The position numbers were made by a program, and so were the translations under genes. DNA of 48,252 nt from contig JAZQUV010000034.1 of the NCBI GenBank assembly GCA_045631465.1, forward strand, positions 1 through 48,252, in the 5' to 3' direction. The notes under the pieces were generated by a model that saw nothing but the letters and a program-made list of their open reading frames with translations, was not told where the DNA came from and searched no databases. The DNA is from Aphodosoma sp045631465. GTDB lineage: Bacteria > Bacteroidota > Bacteroidia > Bacteroidales > Paludibacteraceae. Positions 8,198-15,252 of the stretch are shown one piece after another (the first letter of the stretch is position 1; every line of letters begins with the position of its first letter).

Positions 8198-8223
8198 GTG
8201 TGCCGCCACCAACGACGACACAC
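8198..8223 (-). terminator. Terminator after ferritin
   Basis: Left arm 8198-8207 and right arm 8214-8223 form a 10-bp stem with a 6-nt loop. All pairs form in the minus-strand RNA, two of them as G-U wobbles, and a T-run follows in that direction. It ends ferritin transcription. Confidence 0.8.
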
Positions 8224-8255
8224 CAATTCATACAATTCCACCAATAGCAAAAAAC

Positions 8256-8777
8256 TTATTCTGCCGTAGCCAATGGCGATGCTTGTGTATAAGTACGAGC
8301 ACCTAATTCCTTGTCAATCATATAAAGACCATAACCATTATCTTTAATCATACGAAGATGATTAAGAATATCTTGCACGCCTTCTTCCTCCTCAACTTGC
8401 TCATCAATAAACCATTTGAGCATGCTTTGCGATGCATAGTCTTTCTCTTCTATGGCAATGGTATAAAGGTCGTTAATAAGCATAGTCACTTTTTTCTCAT
8501 GTTGCAATGTATTTTCAAACACCGCAAGCACCGATGCCCACTCTGTTTCTACAGCTTCAATCGGAGCCAATTTCACGCGTCCACCACGTGCTATAACATG
8601 GTTAAAAAGAATTTGAGCATGGTCTTGCTCCTCTTTGAATTGCACTTGAAACCAATTTGCCATACCTGTAAAACCTGCATCGTGGCAATATGCTGCCATC
8701 GACAAATACAAATACGCCGACCACATTTCGGCATTAATCTGAGCGTTTAACGCTGCTTCTACTCTTGGATGTAACAT
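8256..8777 (-). CDS. ftnA: Bacterial non-haem ferritin
   Basis: The protein has 173 aa from the ATG at 8777; a TTG two codons earlier is disfavoured. It stores iron: 24-mers oxidise Fe(II) and hold Fe(III) mineral in a cage. All ferroxidase ligands expected for FtnA are present at the standard positions: Glu17, Glu50, His53, Glu94, Gln127 and Glu130. The length is normal. A 7-base-period repeat sits 3 bp upstream of the start and is probably part of the leader. The gene lies downstream of the VOC-like gene on the same strand and ends in its own terminator. No clear promoter box is seen in the 190-bp gap, so it may depend partly on upstream transcription. Confidence 0.95.
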   Translation of the reverse strand: MLHPRVEAALNAQINAEMWSAYLYLSMAAYCHDAGFTGMANWFQVQFKEEQDHAQILFNHVIARGGRVKLAPIEAVETEWASVLAVFENTLQHEKKVTMLINDLYTIAIEEKDYASQSMLKWFIDEQVEEEEGVQDILNHLRMIKDNGYGLYMIDKELGARTYTQASPLATAE

Positions 8778-8780
8778 ATT

Positions 8781-8808
8781 CAATTAAGAATTAAAAATTA
8801 AGAATTTA
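8781..8808. repeat. 7-base tandem repeat just upstream of ferritin
   Basis: Four units: CAATTAA, GAATTAA, AAATTAA and GAATTTA. They lie 3 bp before the ferritin start codon and would be in its 5' leader, where ribosome binding happens. Confidence 0.75.
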
Positions 8809-8815
8809 TTTTTTT

Positions 8816-8962
8816 GAGACATAAGAACATGATTTTTAACTTAACGCTAATTTTATTGCCAAAGGCTCAAAGACCGATGGTTATCCATTAATATTTTATT
8901 TATGATTAATTTACGATAATTTGCGTTTGAAAAAAGAAAAATCATGTTCTCCTGTCTTCCTG
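8816..8962. repeat. Inverted pair of 8-base-period TGTCTTNN repeats
   Basis: Segment 8816-8837 (GAGACATAAGAACATG then a T-run) is an imperfect inverse of 8938-8959 (an A-run then TCATGTTCTCCTGTCTT), matching at 18 of 22 positions. The right copy shows the 8-base period TGTTCTCC, TGTCTTCC, TGTCTTAA. The pair frames about 100 bp between the VOC-like gene and ferritin. Confidence 0.65.
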
Positions 8963-8972
8963 TCTTAATAAG

Positions 8973-9359
8973 TTAAATATTTATCTGTAATCTATTCCCC
9001 GAGGGGTCAACAACAACACCGTCCTCCACCGCTATACCTTTGTCCTCAAGACGTTTAAGCAATTGCTCACTCTGATAGCGCGATGCCATACGGATGCCAA
9101 AAGTAATGGTGCATCCAACCGCTGGCTGAAATCGCACGCGCATACCATTGTCGAACTCCACCATATCAGTTGCAACTATCGTGCCACAAAACAATTCAGC
9201 ATAAAACTCACACATGCGCGCATCATCCACCGATGGCACAACCAATTCTGCCACCTGCCACATTGCCGTGCGCGACGCCCTCACTGCTCCACCCTGACGA
9301 TATGCCTGCTTACGCGCCTCGTAGTCGGCATAATGTTTTTCCAAATAGTTATCTGCCAT
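8973..9359 (-). CDS. VOC/glyoxalase-like domain protein
   Basis: The protein has 128 aa from the ATG at 9359; a GTG four codons upstream is possible. The first 30 residues are a charged, tyrosine-rich helix. The rest resembles one vicinal-oxygen-chelate (VOC) module: a strand-helix-strand unit with LVVPSVDDARMCEFYAELF and a C-terminal VVDPSGNRLQINI, like the DPxGNxxEI ending of glyoxalase-fold proteins. The usual metal ligands are not clear, so enzymatic activity is uncertain. A strong -7 box lies about 95 bp upstream, and ferritin follows on the same strand. The specific substrate is unknown. Confidence 0.65.
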   Translation of the reverse strand: MADNYLEKHYADYEARKQAYRQGGAVRASRTAMWQVAELVVPSVDDARMCEFYAELFCGTIVATDMVEFDNGMRVRFQPAVGCTITFGIRMASRYQSEQLLKRLEDKGIAVEDGVVVDPSGNRLQINI

Positions 9360-9452
9360 TACTATTGTCACCTAAAATATATCGGAGAAACACCGCTCCA
9401 ACATTAAAAAAATTTGCGTTGATAATACCCATATAAGAGTCTATTCTGAATG

Positions 9453-9460
9453 CAAAGTTA
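9453..9460 (-). promoter_or_regulatory. Promoter -7 element of the VOC-like gene
   Basis: The minus strand reads TAACTTTG, matching TAnnTTTG exactly, about 95 bp upstream of the ATG at 9359 and in the correct direction. Confidence 0.65.
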
Positions 9461-9521
9461 CAAAAAAAATCTGAAACCCTCAAACCAAACACAAACACAA
9501 AAAAAACATACCCCCCAAAAA

Positions 9522-9543
9522 AAGAACCCATACTACGGTTCTT
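9522..9543 (-). terminator. Orphan minus-strand terminator
   Basis: AAGAACC (9522-9528) pairs with GGTTCTT (9537-9543) over an 8-nt loop. On the minus strand a run of seven T follows, as in an intrinsic terminator. No minus-strand gene lies upstream of it, so it either ends an unknown transcript or insulates the VOC-like gene promoter. Confidence 0.6.
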
Positions 9544-9626
9544 CTGCAATTTAGTTGAAAAACCTCTAATTCAATATCTTATTTAGCCTAAAAAAACACA
9601 CTAAAACATAATCAATGCATCATATT

Positions 9627-9728
9627 CTCCCCCTGTTCATAGGTCGCCAAAGGCAATCCGCGAAGCGGGAGGGGGGGGATAACTCCTCCCCTGTTTATAG
9701 GGGAGGTGTCCAAAGGACGGAGGGGTTC
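9627..9728. repeat. Two tandem copies of a GC-rich hairpin repeat
   Basis: Copy one is about 9627-9679 and copy two about 9684-9728. Each has the order CTCCCC, TGTTnATAGG, then a CCAAAGG core and a G-run. In copy two, CCTCCCCT (9685-9692) pairs with AGGGGAGG (9699-9706). A diverged third copy lies inside the RNA methyltransferase gene at 10646-10687. Similar short GC-rich intergenic repeats are common in Bacteroidales as far as I recall. Confidence 0.7.
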
Positions 9729-9989
9729 CAAAATAATAAACAACAACTTTTCAACCTTTATCCCCTTTATCTTTCTCTATAAGTACTCACAGTGCGTGCA
9801 TCCTATCAGCAGCTAAGCTAAAAACCTAGATAGCGAAGCGTCTAGATTGCCTAGATCATCTAGAAAAACCATACTCACCAAAAATCCGGAATATCAGGTA
9901 TTTCCAGAATATCCGCATAAAACACCCCTTTCAACATCCCCCTTTTCAACTAAATTAACGAAGCACCCATACCACAAGCAATCTTAAAT

Positions 9990-10066
9990 ATATGATAAAT
10001 ATATGATAAATATAGGATAAACATAGGATAAACATAGGATAAATATACTATAAACATACTATAACC
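9990..10066. repeat. 11-base tandem repeat array, seven copies
   Basis: Seven exact 11-base steps follow the consensus ATAnnATAAAY: two ATATGATAAAT, three ATAGGATAAAC/T, then ATACTATAAAC and ATACTATAACC. There are no spacers, so it is not CRISPR. The period is close to one DNA helical turn, so the array could be bent DNA or a protein-binding array. Confidence 0.85.
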
Positions 10067-10222
10067 ATATCTACTATTTATCCAAACCCAAACTTTCAAC
10101 TAACAAAAAAATGTCTCATCAAAGATAAATCCCCAAAATTGCAATACTTCAAATACTCGCATAGGTGCCAAAGTCTACACACTCCCAACAACATATAAAA
10201 AAGTATCTACATAAAATCACAT

Positions 10223-10269
10223 AAGTTGAAATTTATTTGTATCTTTGCAGTTGAAATAAATTTCAACTT
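10223..10269 (+). promoter_or_regulatory. Promoter inside a perfect 16-bp inverted repeat
   Basis: AAGTTGAAATTTATTT (10223-10238) is matched exactly by its inverse at 10254-10269, with a 15-nt spacer. The spacer holds TATCTTTG (10240-10247), an exact -7 box on the plus strand. Transcription would start near the right arm, 10-25 bp before the methyltransferase ATG at 10279. This suggests an operator for a dimeric regulator or a cruciform at the promoter. Confidence 0.75.
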
Positions 10270-10278
10270 TTTTCATAT

Positions 10279-10890
10279 ATGTCACGCAAGTTAGATACTG
10301 AAGAAATCATACGCATCTCAACCGACGAGTTCAAACAAACAAAAAAAATCCCGCTTGTCATAGTGCTCGACAATGTGCGTAGTATGCACAACATCGGTTC
10401 GGTGTTTCGCACTAGCGATGCCTATGTGGTCGAAAAAGTGGTACTCTGTGGCATCACAGCTCAACCACCACATCCCGACATCCACAAATCTGCCCTCGGT
10501 GCCGAATTTAGTGTCGATTGGGAATATTATGCCGACACCAACGAAGCCGTAGCTGCACTCAAAACTCAAGGCTACGAGGTCTGGGCCATCGAACTAGCCG
10601 AAAACTCAGTCATGCTACAAGACTTCTTCAACCGCCGCCCACATTCTCCATCTGTTTCTAATGAGGTAGTCAAAGACGGAGGGGATTCTCAACTCTCAAC
10701 TCTCAACTTTCAACTTTCAACTAAATACGCCGTTGTATTAGGCAACGAGGTCAAGGGTGTACAACAATCCGTCATCGACCAATGCGAAGGCTGCATCGAA
10801 TTGCCTCAATTCGGCACCAAACACTCGCTCAACGTCAGCGTCACTGCCGGCATCGTTATCTGGGAATTCTTTAAAACACTAAAAATCTAA
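10279..10890 (+). CDS. TrmH/SpoU-family RNA 2'-O-methyltransferase with repeat-derived insertion
   Basis: This 203-aa SPOUT enzyme moves a methyl group from S-adenosylmethionine to a ribose 2'-OH of tRNA or rRNA. Motif 1 is NVRSMHNIGSVFRTSDA at about 32-48, motif 2 is VVLGNEVKGV at 152-161 and motif 3 is ELPQFGTKHSLNVSVTAG at 174-191, so the active site is complete. Residues 119-148 are an extra loop that relatives lack as far as I recall. Its DNA (10633-10721) is a diverged copy of the GC-rich hairpin repeat followed by five TCTCAAC-type 7-base units, all in frame. The loop sits just before motif 2, where an insertion might be tolerated. The target RNA cannot be assigned. Confidence 0.9.
   Translation: MSRKLDTEEIIRISTDEFKQTKKIPLVIVLDNVRSMHNIGSVFRTSDAYVVEKVVLCGITAQPPHPDIHKSALGAEFSVDWEYYADTNEAVAALKTQGYEVWAIELAENSVMLQDFFNRRPHSPSVSNEVVKDGGDSQLSTLNFQLSTKYAVVLGNEVKGVQQSVIDQCEGCIELPQFGTKHSLNVSVTAGIVIWEFFKTLKI
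10633..10721 (+). repeat. Repeat-derived in-frame insertion in the RNA methyltransferase gene
   Basis: Bases 10646-10687 align with the intergenic repeat at 9684-9728, sharing TGTTT.TA, GAGGT, AAAG and ACGGAGGGG. Bases 10687-10721 are five 7-base units: three TCTCAAC and two TTTCAAC. Together they add about 30 codons without breaking the frame. Confidence 0.8.
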
Positions 10891-11016
10891 AGACAAAAAG
10901 ACAGGAAATATAAAAAAGACATAAGAACATAATAACAAAATTTATTATACAATATTTTATGTTATTCTGTCTTCTAAAAACAAAAAATCATGTCCTCTTG
11001 TCTTCATGTCTAAAAA
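10891..11016. repeat. 8-base-period TGTCTTNN repeats in inverted orientation
   Basis: The left half carries AAGACANN-type units (for example GACATAAGAACATAATAACA); the right half carries the inverse (TGTTATTC, TGTCTTCT, then TGTCCTCT, TGTCTTCA, TGTCTAAA). The two halves can fold into a long imperfect hairpin between the methyltransferase and HAD phosphatase genes. Confidence 0.65.
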
Positions 11017-11025
11017 ATATGTATT

Positions 11026-11679
11026 ATGAAAAAATTAGTTATATTCGACCTTGATGGTACGCTACTAAACACATACGAAGACATTGCTGCGGCTACCAAC
11101 CACGCCCTTGCGATGCATGGCTACCCAACCCACTCAACACCCGTAATCAAAAGTTTCGTGGGCAATGGCATCAACAAACTATTCGAACGCGCCCTACCCG
11201 AAGGCCACAAAACAGAAGAAAACATACTGAAAATCCGTGCCGCGTTCATCCCTTACTACAACGAGCACGGTGCCGACTTCACTATGCCTTTCGAAGGCAT
11301 TGTCGAACTACTCTACACCTTGCAACGCCTCGGCATGAAGTTGGCTGTAGCATCAAACAAATACGAACAAGCCACTAAAGCCCTCATCGACACCTATTTC
11401 CCCGAAATCGAATGGTGCGCCGTGCTTGGTCAGCGCGAAGGGGTGCCTACTAAACCCGACCCCACAATCGTCAACGAAATCCTCGCCACTGCTGGCATCA
11501 CCGACCGCAGTGAAGTGCTATACGTAGGCGACTCAGGCGTGGACATGCAAACTGCCATCAATGCCGGCCTCGACGCCGTAGGTGTGTCATGGGGATGCCG
11601 CTCTCGCCAAGAACTCGAAAGCTTCTCACCCCTCGCCGTAGTTGACACCTGCGAAGAGATATTTTCATTAATTCAATAA
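11026..11679 (+). CDS. HAD-superfamily phosphatase, phosphoglycolate phosphatase-like
   Basis: This 217-aa protein is a HAD hydrolase of the Gph/PGMB type. Motif I is FDLDGTLLNT, with the nucleophile Asp8 and acid/base Asp10. The helical cap (about 15-80) includes GNGINKLFERAL. Motif II is the VASNK segment near residue 110, motif III is around KPDP near 143, and motif IV is YVGDSGVDM near 166. It probably removes phosphate from 2-phosphoglycolate or a similar small substrate; the exact one cannot be fixed by sequence. It is on the same strand as the methyltransferase 135 bp upstream, separated by repeats, and ends before a plus-strand terminator at 11772-11807. Confidence 0.9.
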   Translation: MKKLVIFDLDGTLLNTYEDIAAATNHALAMHGYPTHSTPVIKSFVGNGINKLFERALPEGHKTEENILKIRAAFIPYYNEHGADFTMPFEGIVELLYTLQRLGMKLAVASNKYEQATKALIDTYFPEIEWCAVLGQREGVPTKPDPTIVNEILATAGITDRSEVLYVGDSGVDMQTAINAGLDAVGVSWGCRSRQELESFSPLAVVDTCEEIFSLIQ

Positions 11680-11682
11680 TAA

Positions 11683-11735
11683 AAAGACATAAGAACAAAA
11701 TAAACAAAATTTATGTTTTTATGTTATTTTGTCTT
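11683..11735. repeat. 8-base-period repeat hairpin after the HAD gene
   Basis: AAAAGACATAAGAAC on the left is an imperfect inverse of the TTATTTTGTCTTTT end on the right. The element resembles those at 10891-11016 and 24265-24375. Confidence 0.6.
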
Positions 11736-11771
11736 TTAAAATAATTGCTCAAAACAGACATTTTGAGCCAC

Positions 11772-11807
11772 AAAGTGCGCATTCTCAAAAAAAATGTGCA
11801 CTTTTTT
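11772..11807 (+). terminator. Terminator of the HAD phosphatase transcript
   Basis: AAAGTGCGCATT (11772-11783) pairs with AATGTGCACTTT (11793-11804), 12 bp with one G-U wobble in the plus-strand RNA, followed by more T residues. Confidence 0.75.
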
Positions 11808-11841
11808 ATATTTTCATATGCTCACTTTAAAGAAAAATGTG

Positions 11842-11849
11842 TAACTTTG
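11842..11849 (+). promoter_or_regulatory. Promoter -7 element of the acyl-CoA ligase gene
   Basis: TAACTTTG matches the TAnnTTTG consensus on the plus strand. Transcription would begin near 11855, leaving a leader of about 100 nt that contains the GTGCATT repeat. Confidence 0.65.
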
Positions 11850-11912
11850 CACCGAGTTTGTGCCATGATAGGCTTCACCTCAACAAAGCACAAAAAGAAA
11901 ACTAAAATAATC

Positions 11913-11940
11913 GTGCATTGTGCATTATGCATTGTGCATT
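11913..11940. repeat. GTGCATT 7-base tandem repeat in the acyl-CoA ligase leader
   Basis: Four exact steps: GTGCATT, GTGCATT, ATGCATT, GTGCATT. The array ends 17 bp before the start codon at 11958. Confidence 0.85.
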
Positions 11941-11957
11941 GAAAAAAAGTCTAAAAT

Positions 11958-13628
11958 ATGATTAAAGAAAATTTGATTCGTCTGTTCGAAAATAGCATGA
12001 AGAACAACTGGGAACGTCCTGCTATGACAGACTACATGGAGAAAAAAACTTACACCTACGGCGATATCGCTAAAGAAGTTGCTCGCCTTCACGTGTTATT
12101 CAAAAGCATCGGTTTCGAAAAAGGCGATAAATTGGCTCTCGTGGGCAAAAATGGTCCTAAATGGTGTACCGTCTACATCGCTACAGTGACTTATGGTGGT
12201 GTTATCGTGCCTATTCTCCAAGACTTCAACCCTAACGATATTCAACACATCGTCAACCACTCCGACGCTAAATTCCTTTTCATTAGCGACAACTTGTGGG
12301 ACAACCTCTTCGAAGAAGACCTTCTCTACATAAATGGTGTATTCTCGTTAAATGACTACCGTTGCATCCACCAAAAAGATGGATACTCAATCCAAAAAGC
12401 CTACAAAGCTTGGGACGAAAACTTCCAAGAAACATTCCCTAACGGCTTCTCTGCTGCCGATGTGCTCTACCCTACAATACCTAACTCTGAAATGGTATGT
12501 ATCAGCTACACTTCTGGCTCTACTGGTTTCTCTAAAGGTGTTATGCTCTCGGGTAATGCTTTCGCTGGCAACATCACTTATGGTATTTCATCTAAATTGC
12601 TCGGCCCTGAATCACGCTGCTTAGCTTTCTTGCCTTTGGCTCACGCATACGGATGTGCTTTCGACTTCCTCACTGCATTCTGCTGCGGTTCACATACTAC
12701 TTACCTCGGCAAAATTCCTTCTCCTAAAATCTTGATAAAAGCTCTCAGTGAAGTGAAACCTACTATCATCTTCACTGTACCTCTTATCATCGAAAAGATA
12801 TATCGCAAACAAATCCAACCTATGTTGGAGAAAAAATCAATGCAATTCATGTTGAATGTGCCTCTTCTCGACTCAACTATTCTCGCCACTATCAACAAAA
12901 AACTCACCGAAACTTTCGGTGGCGAATTTAGCGAAGTCATCATCGGTGGTGCTGCATTGAACCCTGAAGCTGAAGAATTCTTCAAAAAAATCGGTTTCCG
13001 CTTCACTGTTGGTTACGGTATGACCGAATGTGCTCCTCTCATTAGCCACTCGTTCTGGCACGAATTCAAACTCCACTCTGTGGGTAAAATATTGCCAACT
13101 ATGGAGGCTAAAATCCTCTCTAATGATCCTCAAAACGAAGTGGGCGAAATCATCGTTCGTGGCGAAAACGTTATGCTCGGTTACTACAAAAACGAAGAGG
13201 CTACTCGCCTCGCTATCGACGAAGATGGTTGGCTACACACTGGCGATATGGGTACTATGGACCTCGATGGCACTATCTACATCAAAGGTCGTAACAAAAA
13301 TATGTTGCTCGGCCCTAGCGGTCAAAATATCTACCCTGAAGAGATCGAAAACAAACTCAACAACATGCCTTTCGTAATGGAAAGCCTCGTGCTCCAAAAC
13401 GCCGAAAACAAACTCGTTGCCCTCGTAGTGCCTGACTACGACGCTATGGATGAGGCTAAACTCACTACTAAAGACCTCGAAATGGTAATGGACGAAAACC
13501 GTAAAGCTCTCAATGCTACTACTGCTGCATACGAAAGCATTACTAAAATACAAATTTATCCTAGCGAATTCGAAAAAACTCCTAAAAAGAGCATCAAACG
13601 TTTCTTGTACGTCAACCAACTCAAATAA
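11958..13628 (+). CDS. Long-chain fatty acid-CoA ligase-like AMP-binding enzyme
   Basis: This 556-aa member of the ANL superfamily activates a carboxylic acid, probably a fatty acid, with ATP and passes it to CoA. The P-loop is SYTSGSTGFSKG at 183-194; GYGMTEC is near residue 354 and the DGWLHTGDMG motif near 424. The flexible C-terminal domain carries the PKKSIKR stretch near 542-548 with the catalytic lysine. Length is normal for the short FadD-like enzymes of Bacteroidetes. It is the only gene between a promoter at 11842 and a strong terminator at 13631, so it is probably monocistronic. Chain-length preference cannot be told. Confidence 0.9.
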   Translation: MIKENLIRLFENSMKNNWERPAMTDYMEKKTYTYGDIAKEVARLHVLFKSIGFEKGDKLALVGKNGPKWCTVYIATVTYGGVIVPILQDFNPNDIQHIVNHSDAKFLFISDNLWDNLFEEDLLYINGVFSLNDYRCIHQKDGYSIQKAYKAWDENFQETFPNGFSAADVLYPTIPNSEMVCISYTSGSTGFSKGVMLSGNAFAGNITYGISSKLLGPESRCLAFLPLAHAYGCAFDFLTAFCCGSHTTYLGKIPSPKILIKALSEVKPTIIFTVPLIIEKIYRKQIQPMLEKKSMQFMLNVPLLDSTILATINKKLTETFGGEFSEVIIGGAALNPEAEEFFKKIGFRFTVGYGMTECAPLISHSFWHEFKLHSVGKILPTMEAKILSNDPQNEVGEIIVRGENVMLGYYKNEEATRLAIDEDGWLHTGDMGTMDLDGTIYIKGRNKNMLLGPSGQNIYPEEIENKLNNMPFVMESLVLQNAENKLVALVVPDYDAMDEAKLTTKDLEMVMDENRKALNATTAAYESITKIQIYPSEFEKTPKKSIKRFLYVNQLK

Positions 13629-13630
13629 TA

Positions 13631-13658
13631 AAAGAGACGCAATATTTTGCGTCTCTTT
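13631..13658 (+). terminator. Terminator of the acyl-CoA ligase gene
   Basis: A 12-bp perfect stem, AAAGAGACGCAA with TTGCGTCTCTTT, has a 4-nt loop and is followed by T residues, 2 bp after the stop codon. Confidence 0.9.
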
Positions 13659-13755
13659 TTCGTTATTTAAAACACTAAATATATCATTCTTTCGCCAAGA
13701 TATGCCAGGCATAGCGAGGCGTATCTAAAAAGTAGGGACGCTCGGCTCGAGCATC

Positions 13756-13780
13756 CGCAATTTGTCCTCATGTCATTCTG
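13756..13780. repeat. 8-base-period repeat upstream of the TPR-like gene
   Basis: TGTCCTCA, TGTCATTC, TGTCT units in steps of 8 bases lie shortly before the start at 13796. They are related to the units near 8950, 11000 and 24360. Confidence 0.55.
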
Positions 13781-13795
13781 TCTAAAAAAATAAAA

Positions 13796-14521
13796 ATGAA
13801 AAAAACAATCCTCGCCACACTCCTACTCATCGCATCGTTCAAAGCCTTTTGTGGCATAGTGGACCACGACCTTATGTATCAAGCCTACCTCAACAACAAC
13901 ATGAGCGTATGGAAAACTGAACTACAAAAATACACCACATCACCCAACCTCACCACTACCGACAAACTCGAGATAAGCAACTATCTATATGGCTACGTTG
14001 CCACCCTACTCATCGATGCCGACAAAAACAAACAAGAGATAAACGATTGGATTGACTTATGGGAACAATACCTCAACGATATAGAGCAAGCCACAGGCAA
14101 AAACGCCTACGTCTATGTCTATCGCTCTTCAATCAATGCCTATAAGAGCAAAGTGAAAGCCGGAGGTATGATGGTGTGGGGACCACGAAGCCTCACCGAA
14201 CTAAAACGCGCTCTAGTCGCCGACCCTAACAATCCACTCGCTAACGGACTAAAAGGCAATATGTTGTTCTACATGCCATCATTCGTAGGAGGCGACAAAG
14301 CCGAATCCATCAAATGGTTCGAAAAAGCCCTCGCCGGCATCTCCAATACCACCGACAAAACATTCCGTTGGAACCGCTGCGCCATAACCCTCTGCCTTGC
14401 CCAAGCCTACGAAAAAACAGGCAACAAGCAAAAAGCAATCGACATCTGCACCACCTTCCTCCAACTCGAACCCAACTACACCTACATGCGCAACACCTAT
14501 CTCCCATCGCTAACACGATAA
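13796..14521 (+). CDS. Secreted TPR-like protein
   Basis: This 241-aa protein begins with a signal peptide (MKKTILATLLLIASFKAFCG, cleavage near residue 19-20) and lacks a lipobox, so it is probably periplasmic. From about residue 125 it shows TPR-like helix pairs: LKRALVADPNNPLANGLKG, SIKWFEKAL, and AQAYEKTGNKQKAIDICTTFLQLEPN. Residues 20-125 look helical. No enzyme motif is visible; a scaffolding role is the family norm. A leader with 8-base-period repeats lies upstream. It converges with the NADAR-like gene, with only 9 bp between the two stop codons and no terminator in between. Confidence 0.75.
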   Translation: MKKTILATLLLIASFKAFCGIVDHDLMYQAYLNNNMSVWKTELQKYTTSPNLTTTDKLEISNYLYGYVATLLIDADKNKQEINDWIDLWEQYLNDIEQATGKNAYVYVYRSSINAYKSKVKAGGMMVWGPRSLTELKRALVADPNNPLANGLKGNMLFYMPSFVGGDKAESIKWFEKALAGISNTTDKTFRWNRCAITLCLAQAYEKTGNKQKAIDICTTFLQLEPNYTYMRNTYLPSLTR

Positions 14522-14530
14522 CTTCTTAAT

Positions 14531-15250
14531 TTATATGTTTATTATTGGTTTACCGAATAAGTGCATATCCTCTGGCAGTTTATAATCGAGTTTACCTCCA
14601 TTAGCGCGTAATTGAGCAAGTAATTTCCCCAAAACATTGCAACCAAAGTAAAACTGCTTGCCATCAAGTTCGATCAAACGTGCACCCCAAAAGAGATTTG
14701 AAGAGTAGTTTGTGCCCGTAGCATCCTCAACGGGCAACTTACCTTCGCAAGCGAACAAATCTTTACGAAACAACGCATTGTCACGATATTTAAGCATCAA
14801 ACAATATTTCATCCATTCCGACTGAATCTGCCTCCAATCATTACGATGAAAACCTCTGAATTTAGCTTTATACTCCTGCTTTTTGCGAGCATCAACACGG
14901 CTACCCTGAAAAAGATTATCTTTAAGCCAATTGTGTGCATCCTCACTATCCATACGTGCCATATTATATAGCACTTCAAGCTGACGGAACTCAAAATCAC
15001 CATAATGCAAATAGCACGAGGTCTCTCCCTTTGGCACCATAGCCATATTATCCAACTGATAGAATGGTGTCCCTTGCTTGGTAACAAATGGCACGCATTG
15101 TTCTGCTGGATAGAGTCCGAATTTTTTCAACTCCATAAACTCTGACTCGCTTTGAGGTATAAGTGCATCGACATTATCAACCACGTCAGATAATGCTTTA
15201 CGCAATTTTGCATCCTCAAGTGAACTTTTTATGTACTCTATTTTCGTCAT
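14531..15250 (-). CDS. NADAR-family protein 2 (long form)
   Basis: This 239-aa protein ends in a NADAR domain (YbiA/DUF1768-type glycosidase fold). The residues that align with the shorter neighbour are FRQLEVLY (Glu92), NDWRQIQSEWMKYCLMLKY (Trp139, Lys154), PVED (Glu175), FWGARL (Trp188-Gly189) and FGCNVLGKLLAQLR at 202-215. About 80 extra N-terminal residues are not recognised. NADAR proteins hydrolyse N-glycosidic bonds and, in the DarT1-NADAR toxin-antitoxin pair, remove ADP-ribose from guanine. It starts 2 bp after the stop of NADAR 1, the last gene of the operon. It has diverged from the core motifs, so it may have another substrate or be regulatory. Confidence 0.8.
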   Translation of the reverse strand: MTKIEYIKSSLEDAKLRKALSDVVDNVDALIPQSESEFMELKKFGLYPAEQCVPFVTKQGTPFYQLDNMAMVPKGETSCYLHYGDFEFRQLEVLYNMARMDSEDAHNWLKDNLFQGSRVDARKKQEYKAKFRGFHRNDWRQIQSEWMKYCLMLKYRDNALFRKDLFACEGKLPVEDATGTNYSSNLFWGARLIELDGKQFYFGCNVLGKLLAQLRANGGKLDYKLPEDMHLFGKPIINI

Positions 15251-15252
15251 CC

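Larger units (their letters stand above)
9461..10222. other. Long gene-free stretch rich in repeats
   Basis: No convincing gene is seen in this stretch. It holds a minus-strand terminator-like hairpin (9522-9543), two copies of a GC-rich hairpin repeat (9627-9728), a run of CTAGAT-like words around 9825-9865, and an 11-base tandem array (9990-10066). The rest is C-rich and A-rich filler. Reading frames here are short and overlap the repeats. Confidence 0.75.

Noticed and set aside
9349..9549. 66-residue reading frame on the minus strand upstream of the VOC-like gene
   Set aside because: It runs through the -7 promoter box and the hairpin region and has low-complexity phenylalanine-rich composition.
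9990..10066. CRISPR array
   Set aside because: Units are contiguous with no spacers and only 11 bases long; no cas genes are present.
10223..10269. Invertible promoter switch
   Set aside because: The inverted repeat encloses only 15 nt and no recombinase gene is seen. Known invertible promoters in Bacteroides are longer.
11745..11942. 65-residue plus-strand reading frame before the acyl-CoA ligase
   Set aside because: It crosses a terminator hairpin, the promoter box and the GTGCATT repeat, and has no recognisable protein features.
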